A stretch of DNA of 64,000 bases from Physella acuta (lineage: Eukaryota; Mollusca; Gastropoda; Physidae): assembly GCF_028476545.1 (NCBI RefSeq), contig NW_026732661.1, positions 186,001 through 250,000 on the forward strand, given 5' to 3'. This document shows positions 55,656 through 64,000 of this stretch, piece after piece; position 1 is the first letter of the stretch; every line of letters starts with the position of its first letter. Both the position numbers and the translations under genes were made by a program. The notes under the pieces are model-generated. The model did not search any database. It saw only the letters and a list, made by a program, of their open reading frames with translations, and was not told the origin of the DNA.

Positions 55656-58600
55656 GGCAGGGCCAGGCTACAGAGGGGCGAGGGTATGGCCCAAGAAGCA
55701 AAATGATGGGAGTCTGTCCAGAAATGGTGATTACGATTGGGGACATCGCGGTGAAGGCAATTGTGGATACAGGCTCCCAGGTGACGACAATCACGGAAAA
55801 TTTTTACACCAAATGGATGAAAGGAAAAGACCATAGGTTGAGGTCTGACACATGCATGCGCCTGACGGCAGCTAATGGACTAACCATTCCATACTGTGGT
55901 TATTTTCTGGCGGATGTCGTGGTGGCAGGACATAGGTTGAAGCAGGTTGGGGTGTTCGTTACGAAACACAACCTAGAGACAAATGTGTCAAATATACCTT
56001 GCCTGTTGGGCATGAATATTCTTGGCCAGTTGCCAGAATTTCTTCCAAATATTGTCGGATCGACCACACCAGGTCGGGGATCCAAGTTGGCCAGGTTTGC
56101 CAAGACCAGAGGAAGGACAGCAGTCCCGGCAAACACGGTCAAGGCAATCAAATTACAAATTGGTGATAGAAGCGTGAATGGTGATGTGATGATAGAACCA
56201 TGTGGCGCCGCACTGAGGGCAGGCGTCGTGTTACTGCGGACATACACATCAGCGGAAAATGGACTAGTTCAAGGATTAGTAGCAAATGTTTTGGATGAGG
56301 AAATTTTTATACCGCCTAATACTCTGGTAGGAGTACCACAGAACGTCGAGGTACTAAGGTCGGCACAGTGCATCGAACTGAGCAATACCAGCAGTAATGA
56401 AGTAACAATTAGGTCGGTCAATGTGACGGCCGAGGTGAAGAAAGAGGATGGCCGATCATATACATTCCCGGAAACTGAGGACCCAAAACTAAATGAATTG
56501 TTGAATAAGTACAGGGATATATTTGCCTCGTACGAGGGTGATTTGGGTTACACGGAAGTAATCAAACACCAGATACCCTTACTACAAGACAAGCCGGTGG
56601 CGCAACCTTATCGAAGATTACCACCGAGTCACTACTCGGAGGTGAAAGCACACCTGAACGATCTACTAAAAAAGGGAATTATTACAACCAGCACGAGCCC
56701 GTATGCGGCACCGATAGTAGTGGTAAAAAAGAAGTCAGGGGAGATAAGACTGTGTTGTGATTACCGGAAATGGAACAATATCACAAGAAGGGATGCATTC
56801 CCCTTGCCTCGTATGGATGAATGTCTTGATGCGTTGGGGGGAGCAAGATTTTTTTCTACCTTGGATTTGGCTAGTGGCTACCACCAAGTGGCCATGCACC
56901 CCAACGATCAACATAAAACTGCATTTATTTCTCCACTGGGACTGTACGAGTGGACCCGTATGCCGTTTGGTCTAACTAATGCACCTGCTACATTCCAGCG
57001 AGTAATGCAGAGTGCTATGAGTGACTTTCTATTTCAAATAATGTTGGTGTACTTGGATGATATACTAGTTTATTCAAAAACTTGGGAGGACCATCTAAAA
57101 AGATTAGAACAAGTGTTTCTCCGTCTTAGGGAGATAGGAGTAAAGCTGAACCCAGACAAATGCTGCTTTGGTTTGAAATCGGTACATTTTTTGGGTTACG
57201 TGATTTCGTCGGATGGCATCGCCACTGACCCAGATAAAATTGCAGCTGTTAAAGAATGGAAACAACCAACAACTACGGTAGAGGTCAGGTCATTCTTGGG
57301 CTTTGCCTCCTATTATAGAAAATTTGTGCCTGGTTTTGCAAAAATTGCCGCACCATTGCATGACTTGGTAAACAAAATGACAAAGAAACACAGTAAGGAG
57401 AAAAAGAAAGGTAAAACACAACTGATAGGTGAATTATGGACTGATGAATGCCTGAACTCGTTTAAGCTATTGAAAAAGGCTTTGACAGAGGCGCCGATAT
57501 TGGGATACGCGGACTTTGACAAACCATTTCGGCTAGAAATTGACGCCAGCTCTAAAGGTCTGGGAGCTGTGCTATCACAACAACAAAAGCAAGGTTTCAG
57601 GGTTATTGCGTATGCCAGTCGAGCTCTGAAGGGATCAGAGAGGAACATGACAAATTACAGCGCCATGAAACTAGAACTTTTGACATTAAAATGGGCTGTG
57701 ACTGAGAAATTCAGGGACTATCTATTAGGTGCTAAATGTGTGGTATACACTGACAATAACCCCTTGAGCCACCTAAAGACAGCAAAGTTGGGATCCATCG
57801 AACAGCGATGGGCAGCAGAATTGGCACTCTTTGACCTAGAGATAAAGTATCGCCCGGGGCGGTCCAATGGCAATGCGGACGCCTTATCAAGGAATCCTTA
57901 CGAGAGACCGGGTGAAGAGGAAGAAACACTGACAGGAATATGTGAGGTCAGAGCGTCAACAGATATCCCTCATGGGGTACAAGTGATGCAAAACGGGCAG
58001 ACCGGGGTGGAGCACATATCCACAGAGCCCGAACATATGGACAGTAGTGATTTTAATTGCCTTAATCACAAAAAGATAAGAGATGCCCAGAGAACGGATA
58101 GTGGCTTACAGCCGCTGTTGAAACACGTCCAGGAACAAAAATTCCCAGGAAGAAGGGAAAGAGAACAATTTGGTCGAGAAACAAAGAAAATACTGAGTCA
58201 GTGGGACCGTCTCAGTATAGAGGATGGTGTTCTCATGCGGAGAATTCATGACCAAATTGATGGGACAATACACCAGGTGGTGGTGCCTGGACAGTTACGA
58301 GAAGAAGTGCTAAGGTTGGCACATGACAGGGCAGGACACCAGGGTCAGGACAGGACGCACAAAATTTTACGACGGAGGTGTTACTGGCCCAATATGGAAA
58401 TGGAGGTCAAACGCCATTGTGAGGCTTGTGTGAGGTGTCAGCATGCGAAAATGCCAGTTGTCAAATTGAGACAGCCATCAGGACACCTACTAGCGACAAA
58501 ACCACTAGAGATTGTGGCTATGGATTTTACGTCGTTGGAGCAATCATCGGATGGGACGGAACATGTGTTGGTAATGACTGATGTATTCACCAAATGGACT

Positions 58601-59695
58601 GTGGCGGTGCCCACACGAGATCAGACTGCCAAAACAGTGGCAACGGTCTTAATAGAACATTGGTTCATCAAATATGGCATACCAAGACAATTACACTCTG
58701 ACCAAGGAAGGGCTTTCGAGTCAGAAGTAATTAACCAACTGTGCAGCCACTACGGGATCAACAAATCTAGAACAACCACATTTAATCCGAAAGGAAACGG
58801 ACAGTGTGAACGGTTCAACCGCAGCATGCATGATTTGCTGCGTACGCTAGAACCTGAACAGAAAAAACGTTGGCCTGATTTTCTCCCAGAGTTGGTATAT
58901 CTATACAACTGCACACCCCATGCCACAACCGGCTTTGCGCCATACATGTTGCTGTTCGGACGGGAGGGTCGACTCCCTCTTGATTTGTTCCTAGGAAAAA
59001 GGGAGAGTATGACTGGCTCATACACCGCACTGGAATATGTGAATGAACACACGAGAAGAATTAGAGAAATGTACAGGGTAGTACAGGAAAGACTAGAACA
59101 TGAAGCACGGCGAAGGGAACCGCCGGTACAGACAAAGGACCCGCCACTCAAACTGAATGACAGGGTATTACTGCGTAGCCACCCGTTAGGCAGAAATAAG
59201 ATCCACGACCTCTGGGGACAGGAGATATGGCAAGTCGTGGAGATGCCTAGAGTAGCAGGTGGCCCCTTTAAGATAAGACCCATCGATCACGCCAAACCGG
59301 ATCGGTGGGCGAATATTGCTCAATTAAAGAAATATTGGAATAGGCAAGAAGAGCAGTTACACACAAGGAAATCCAAGACAATTAGGGAACCGGAAACTAT
59401 AACGGAAATTCACATACCCATCCCGGAACCATATCACCATCAACAGAACAACCGCGATACACAAGTGGAGGATAACGGCAACAAAGAGGATCCCGTTCCT
59501 TCCAGAAGCAGAGAGACAGTAGACCATCAGATAAGTGGTCCGCGGAGAAGTTTGAGGAACAGAAGGAAGACGAAATTTTTTGTCAGCAACCATCAAGTCT
59601 TTCATGGTCGCGCTGGTATGAGAACAGACGGTTCAAAAAGCTATAAAAGTGAACTGGTGAAGGCACCAAACGAAAAGGGTGGATGTGAATTCTAG
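55565..59695 (+). CDS. pol of the Ty3/gypsy element
   Basis: A long open frame with an aspartic protease (DTGS), reverse transcriptase (YLDD box), RNase H, the HHCC zinc finger of integrase and a DDE integrase core, in the Ty3/gypsy order. The C-terminal tail after integrase shows no further domain I can name. It appears open throughout. Confidence 0.95.
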   Translation: MDGRRSTNLFVLFTTRTYGTVLPGKRSSSVRQGQATEGRGYGPRSKMMGVCPEMVITIGDIAVKAIVDTGSQVTTITENFYTKWMKGKDHRLRSDTCMRLTAANGLTIPYCGYFLADVVVAGHRLKQVGVFVTKHNLETNVSNIPCLLGMNILGQLPEFLPNIVGSTTPGRGSKLARFAKTRGRTAVPANTVKAIKLQIGDRSVNGDVMIEPCGAALRAGVVLLRTYTSAENGLVQGLVANVLDEEIFIPPNTLVGVPQNVEVLRSAQCIELSNTSSNEVTIRSVNVTAEVKKEDGRSYTFPETEDPKLNELLNKYRDIFASYEGDLGYTEVIKHQIPLLQDKPVAQPYRRLPPSHYSEVKAHLNDLLKKGIITTSTSPYAAPIVVVKKKSGEIRLCCDYRKWNNITRRDAFPLPRMDECLDALGGARFFSTLDLASGYHQVAMHPNDQHKTAFISPLGLYEWTRMPFGLTNAPATFQRVMQSAMSDFLFQIMLVYLDDILVYSKTWEDHLKRLEQVFLRLREIGVKLNPDKCCFGLKSVHFLGYVISSDGIATDPDKIAAVKEWKQPTTTVEVRSFLGFASYYRKFVPGFAKIAAPLHDLVNKMTKKHSKEKKKGKTQLIGELWTDECLNSFKLLKKALTEAPILGYADFDKPFRLEIDASSKGLGAVLSQQQKQGFRVIAYASRALKGSERNMTNYSAMKLELLTLKWAVTEKFRDYLLGAKCVVYTDNNPLSHLKTAKLGSIEQRWAAELALFDLEIKYRPGRSNGNADALSRNPYERPGEEEETLTGICEVRASTDIPHGVQVMQNGQTGVEHISTEPEHMDSSDFNCLNHKKIRDAQRTDSGLQPLLKHVQEQKFPGRREREQFGRETKKILSQWDRLSIEDGVLMRRIHDQIDGTIHQVVVPGQLREEVLRLAHDRAGHQGQDRTHKILRRRCYWPNMEMEVKRHCEACVRCQHAKMPVVKLRQPSGHLLATKPLEIVAMDFTSLEQSSDGTEHVLVMTDVFTKWTVAVPTRDQTAKTVATVLIEHWFIKYGIPRQLHSDQGRAFESEVINQLCSHYGINKSRTTTFNPKGNGQCERFNRSMHDLLRTLEPEQKKRWPDFLPELVYLYNCTPHATTGFAPYMLLFGREGRLPLDLFLGKRESMTGSYTALEYVNEHTRRIREMYRVVQERLEHEARRREPPVQTKDPPLKLNDRVLLRSHPLGRNKIHDLWGQEIWQVVEMPRVAGGPFKIRPIDHAKPDRWANIAQLKKYWNRQEEQLHTRKSKTIREPETITEIHIPIPEPYHHQQNNRDTQVEDNGNKEDPVPSRSRETVDHQISGPRRSLRNRRKTKFFVSNHQVFHGRAGMRTDGSKSYKSELVKAPNEKGGCEF

Positions 59696-59897
59696 AACTG
59701 TTTTGTGTCTCAGGAAGATGATGTAGACACAGTTGATATGTGAAATAGGTATAACTGTCAATCGTATACGAATGGGACGTCGTGGACAGTGAGTGGAATA
59801 ATAAAATTTTTTTTACGATTGTGCGATTGACTTTGGAGGAGTGCACCTGCCAGGCGTTGTTTGTGGTTGAAAACACACAAAAAAAGGCAGGGGTGGA

Positions 59898-60564
59898 TGT
59901 GACTAGGGTAGGCCTAGCCACTAGTTACAAATCTGATAACGAACGATAAGCCGAGACGCAGTATTACAGTCTGACGCAACATAGCAGGTGGCTTATTGGA
60001 TCGGACTGATAACAATCTCAAAGCCAACGCGTGCTATTTTGGGAAACGGTACGAGGGGATTCAGACAGCCTGTCAACTTTGATTGATAGGATGCAGATGT
60101 TATTTCACGGACTGTACGTTAGAACTGCGCAACTAGTGGTCGGAGACATCGAGTACAAGTATCGATTACGGAGGAATACAAGTACGAGGACGAGTACGGA
60201 TACAAGGGATAAATAGGAGGGGACGGCTGAACTCGTTCTCTTCCCTCTTCATCGCTCGCTTTAGATCAGTCAGTCTGTGTGACATATCAAGTTGGTTATA
60301 TTGTGTTAAGAAGGACAATAGACATGTGGATTCAGTTATATGAAGCCTAGTGAGGACTGTTAGGGGTCAGTTGATTCAGACTATTATTGTGAAACATTCC
60401 TGTTGATTCATTGTGTTATATTGAAGCATTTCTTGATTCATGTAATAAAAGGATCAATAGCGAACCTGCATCTTCGAGTCTTTCTACTGTAGTCGATGTT
60501 GTGTAGCATGAGTGGTTCAACTCGTTACAATTGGCGTTGTCGGGCAGGATAGACTCGGGGAAGG

Positions 60565-60567
<3 letters not shown>
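59898..60567 (+). repeat. Right LTR
   Basis: The 670-bp partner of the left LTR, offset by 5971 bp and almost identical. The purine-rich tract ends directly before it. Confidence 0.92.

Positions 60568-60654
<87 letters not shown>
60568..60654. repeat. (TA)n(GT)n microsatellite
   Basis: The TA tract resumes directly after the right LTR and changes into about 15 GT units. Confidence 0.97.
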
Positions 60655-60657
<3 letters not shown>

Positions 60658-61029
60658 AGAAACGTCTCTACGACCACATTAGCTTCAAACTTAGCGCTAG
60701 TGAAACGAACTATGAAAGAGAACATGCAGAAGATGAGAGAATATACTGGTTAAACGATTTGTGAGTGGTCAGTTGATGTCCTAAGTAACTTGTGTCATGA
60801 ATTAAACGCTTGCTTGTCTTATCGCAAGTAAAGTGGAAGGTGCATGAACACGGCGTCAAGACTGAGACATATACCTTCACAAGGCCCGAAGAAACACATA
60901 CATAAACATCTTTATAACATATAGATACCTAAACATCTTCAGGAAAATACACCTAAACAATTAAAAAAAAACAGACACCTTAAAGTTTCGCAATTGCCTT
61001 TATGGCTGATGGTAGGTTTATAAGAGAAA
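60655..61029. other. Intergenic sequence without recognised features
   Basis: No gene, inverted ends or tandem repeats are seen. Confidence 0.4.
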
Positions 61030-61225
61030 AGTGGCGTTACTAGACCGGGTGTCGCCCTATGGTGTAGTTCAGGGTGTCACCGCCCCCCACCGCCTACAAC
61101 GGTTTTGAGTTTTTCATAACCTTACTATGTATTCATTTTAATTGGATAAAACTTTGTTTTGATAGTAAAAAAAATATTTCCAATTAGGTGTCACTCTCAA
61201 TATGGTGTCATCTAGTGTGGGCTAC
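61030..61225. repeat. GGTGTCACC-family repeat, probable MITE
   Basis: Begins near GTGGCGTTACTAGACCGGGT and contains GGTGTCACCGCC and GGTGTCATCTAGTG. It is related to 62335-62560 and 40595-40650. No target duplication is identified. Confidence 0.5.
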
Positions 61226-61238
61226 ATTGTTTTCTAAC

Positions 61239-61239
<1 letters not shown>

Positions 61240-61288
<49 letters not shown>
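61240..61288. repeat. Poly-A run
   Basis: An A homopolymer of about 49 bases. It is not joined to an element I can recognise. Confidence 0.9.
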
Positions 61289-61290
<2 letters not shown>

Positions 61291-61818
61291 AAATAACTCG
61301 AATCTTTCGACCATTTCTTTAAAGGACCCTATTTTTTCGGACAATAAATTGAAGCAGTTGTTTAATTACCGTAGAATTAAGCGCCACGTCGTACAAAGTA
61401 TTTAGATTTTATGGATGCTGTTTTCTAGGCGGTTGATGAAAGGACAGCGACGTCTACACGACTTTTTACTCCCGACAAATGGCGGTAAGTCCCCGGATGT
61501 ACGAGTTGAACACTGCTCGTGTCAGTGTGCCATTGTCACGGCGCGAATCCACTGTGGGAACTGCTTGATTGATCGTCTGCTCCTGCGAAATTTTAGTTAG
61601 GTTTTTTTTTTACTGTTTAGTGTTGGGATTTCGCGATGTTAGGGTTTTTCGAAGTTTTTTTTTTAAATTTTTTTTTTAAACGTAGTTTCCGTGAGAATAG
61701 GAGATATCGTAAAATGTTGACGGATCTGTTTGTTGTAACACCTTGGTGTACTAAAAAAACATCAACCAGCAAGATTTGGCGGGAAACAATGGATTATGTT
61801 TGTCGTGATAGTGTTGGG

Positions 61819-62249
61819 CAGGGGTCTCCAAACTTTTCAGTCCGTGGGCCGCATTAACTATGAAATTTCAGTTTGGGGGCAAGTTTTTTGCAGGCATGTC
61901 TTTGATTTTTCTGGGAAAAATTCCTCAGCAATCACCGACAAACGATTTTTCCTTGGAAAAAAAGATCTCCGCGGGCCGGATGAGGGGACTTCGCGGGCCG
62001 TACAGAGTTTCTTTCAGGCTTCGCCCCCCCCCCCCCGAAAAAGTTTTACCGCCCCCCCCCCCCCCCCGAACGAAATGAAATTTATATAATTTCTATAGAA
62101 AATATATACTTTTAACAGTGTCCGCCCCCCCCCCCCCCCGAAGAAAGTTTACCGCCCCCCCCCCCCCCCCCGAAAATTTCAAGTGCCCCCCCCCCCTCCG
62201 GAGAAAAAAGTCTGGAAGAAACACTGGGGCCGTAGTTTGGAGACCCCTG
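61819..62249. mobile_element. hAT-type MITE, CAGGGGTCTCCAAAC ends, interrupted
   Basis: The ends CAGGGGTCTCCAAAC and GTTTGGAGACCCCTG are exact inverse complements except for the first inner positions. The flanks are an exact 8-bp duplication GTGTTGGG (61811-61818 and 62250-62257). A second MITE is inserted in it. Confidence 0.93.
62003..62226. mobile_element. hAT-type MITE, CAGTGTTTCTTCCAG family, nested
   Basis: Flanked by an exact 8-bp duplication GGGCCGTA (61995-62002 and 62227-62234) inside the MITE at 61819-62249. The ends are CAGAGTTTCTTTCAGG and CTGGAAGAAACACTG, with several poly-C tracts inside. Confidence 0.93.
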
Positions 62250-62334
62250 GTGTTGGGGAAGGAGTGGAGGTTTCATGAGTTATATTATCAATGGTAAAGA
62301 CGTTTATATCATTCCTGCCACCAAAACAGACTAG

Positions 62335-62560
62335 CCGCATGTGACATCAGAGTAGCGTCCCAAGGCAGAACGGGTGGTGCGGTACACATCAGGTGACACC
62401 AAATATTTTTTTTAAATCGTAAAATTATAATAAAATACTCGAGGGAAGTGTGGCACCAACCGAAAATGCAAACTTGTTGGAAAATAAGGGGGGGGGGAAA
62501 GGTGACACCCCCAGTCACTGCACCGAGTGACACCCGACCTAGTGACGCCAACCTGACACC
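62335..62560 (-). repeat. GGTGTCACC-family repeat, probable MITE
   Basis: On the minus strand it carries GGTGTCACCTGATGTG and CGCACCACCCG, matching the family at 40.6 and 61.1 kb. The other half holds GGTGACACCCCC and GAGTGACACCCG. Confidence 0.5.
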
Positions 62561-63040
62561 ATAATATAAAGCCTAGAAGGCTGTACCCTATGGCCACATC
62601 TGCAAATAAAATCCAGAGTACCCCCTCCAGCCCTCTAGCCCTTCCGCCCCCCCCCCCCCACACACACACATTTTGACGGAAGAGACAAGAAAAAAACGTG
62701 GTCGCTTTGAATAAGCTTCCTTGTAATTGAATTTATCGTCATTCATAATAATAGGTCATTATTTTAACTTTAGCTGGTGTATGCTGTTTTTTTTAAATGT
62801 TATAGTCTATCCAAGAAAAAACATCGACTAATGTATTGTGACGTCATGCATGTTGAGACCAATCAACAAGTCCTATCGGTTTTGTCACACATAATATACA
62901 CGTTTTTTTAATCACCCCCCCCCCCCCCAATTGTCACCCTTCCCCACGGTGTGTGTTTTAGCTTATAGGTGACTCAAACCATTAAAACATACCCATCTGA
63001 CCCAGTGGTGTTGGTAGGATTTTAGCATCTTTAAAAATGT

Positions 63041-63129
<89 letters not shown>

Positions 63130-64000
63130 GTATATATGCCTATAGCTTTGGTCCTTGAGGGTCTCTGAGTGCTCTAGCCACCTTGACAACCCCTCCCGCC
63201 TAAGCCACTATCTCATTCAAAATCATTATAGGTCTTAACAACATTAACACATTTTTGGCGTGAATTATCACTGATGGTACTATCTACAGGCATACACTAT
63301 ATTTACAATGCACTTTAATATCACACAAATTCACCTCTACCAAATAATTAAAGAAAAAAATTATTTAAGAAAAAATAAAATTCTCCACCTAGATTTTAAA
63401 ATATTTCCTGAATTGAAGCTTGACAATACATGAGCCCCTCCCCTCCCCCACCCCTCCCAACCACAAGCCAATCCCAGCCCGAATTACAAGGCTCCCCGAA
63501 ACCACCGCACTACTAAGAAACATCAAATGAACAAGGGCATTAACCATGTTTTTCAAACGAACAAGGGGCATTAACTATGTTTAGCAACCGTCTTTCCCCA
63601 TGTGGGAGCAATTAAATTTTCCAGTAATGAAAACGAATTCATAAAACTTTTTTTTTATTCCCGTAAATTAACGTCAAAATAAAATGTACATTGTATGAGT
63701 TCCTTCCCTTAGTTGATTAATTTTGCTTTATTTATTCTTTGGCGCGGAAAACAAGCATGCTATGTGACGACACTTATGGCGCAGGTCTGATTAAATTCCG
63801 TAGTAGTCATCGGGGAAAGCTAGTGCGAAAGGAACACACACACACGCCAATTGTTAGAATAAACCACACACAGAAATAAATCAAGAATTCTTAGTTGGGC
63901 TTTTATCTACTCGTTGATAACAGACGCATTTTATTTTTAGCATACACAAAAAGGAAACGATGTGAAGAATATATGCACAGAGTTGTGAGTGCAATTGGAA
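62561..64000. other. Intergenic sequence with a (TA)n tract
   Basis: No gene is supported. There is a poly-C/CA tract near 62648-62670, another poly-C near 62916-62930 and a (TA)n run at about 63046-63122. The short open frames show no domain features. Confidence 0.5.

Larger units (their letters stand above)
53927..60567 (+). mobile_element. Ty3/gypsy (Metaviridae) LTR retrotransposon
   Basis: A 6.6-kb element with two 670-bp LTRs, a primer-binding-site-like segment just after the left LTR (TTTGGCGCTGCGATCAGG), gag and pol frames, and a purine-rich tract (AAAAAAAGGCAGGGGTGGA) before the right LTR. The domain order protease, reverse transcriptase, RNase H, integrase is that of Ty3/gypsy. It has no envelope-like frame. 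It looks whole, with no obvious breaks. The LTRs differ at about one position, so the insertion is very recent. It lies in a (TA)n tract, so its target duplication cannot be told from the repeat. Confidence 0.96.

Overview
The window is animal nuclear DNA, most likely from a lophotrochozoan and probably a gastropod mollusc. Genes have many short exons with GT-AG introns, tRNA-derived SINEs and hAT-type MITEs are common, (TA)n microsatellites are long, and the non-coding DNA is AT-rich. The main locus is an animal FAS-like polyketide synthase, a class known from sacoglossan molluscs. The species cannot be named from sequence alone.

Layout: (1) 0.86-16 kb, + strand: a 2592-residue iterative type I polyketide synthase (KS-AT-DH-degenerate ER region-KR-ACP) with an NRPS condensation-like domain at its C-terminus in place of a thioesterase. 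Five short exons carry most of the KS and one 6.8-kb exon carries the rest. (2) 18.9-21.1 kb, - strand: an EndoU-type endoribonuclease, 290 aa, six coding exons. (3) 25.5-27.8 kb, + strand: CZIB (C1orf123), a small double-CXXC zinc protein. (4) 28.6-32.6 kb, - strand: OMA1, the mitochondrial inner-membrane stress protease, 451 aa, eight exons. (5) 39.9-41.5 kb, - strand: a multi-exon gene I do not recognise. (6) 43.4-50.3 kb, + strand: KRI1, a ribosome-biogenesis factor, 749 aa, 17 exons. (7) 53.9-60.6 kb: a young, apparently whole Ty3/gypsy LTR retrotransposon lying in a (TA)n microsatellite. (8) The rest of the window, to 64 kb, is repeats with no gene I can support.

The host genes do not form a pathway. 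EndoU, CZIB, OMA1 and KRI1 are ordinary conserved animal genes, and the polyketide synthase stands next to them as a single-gene biosynthetic locus. Its exons are clearly more GC-rich than the surrounding DNA. Catalytic residues are present in KS, AT, DH, KR and ACP, while the ER region lacks a nucleotide-binding motif and no TE is present. I infer a polyunsaturated product released, or kept bound, by an unusual route.

Two further patterns stand out. At least five splice sites in three genes lie in local tandem duplications that copied the splice site; the extreme case is a 35-bp array after PKS exon 4 with 12 consensus donor sites in a row. A family of inverted-repeat elements beginning GGTAAAA or GGTAA, two of them with perfect 8- or 9-bp target duplications, looks like a non-autonomous Merlin-like DNA transposon family. 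Several hAT MITEs also have exact 8-bp target duplications, including one nested inside another.
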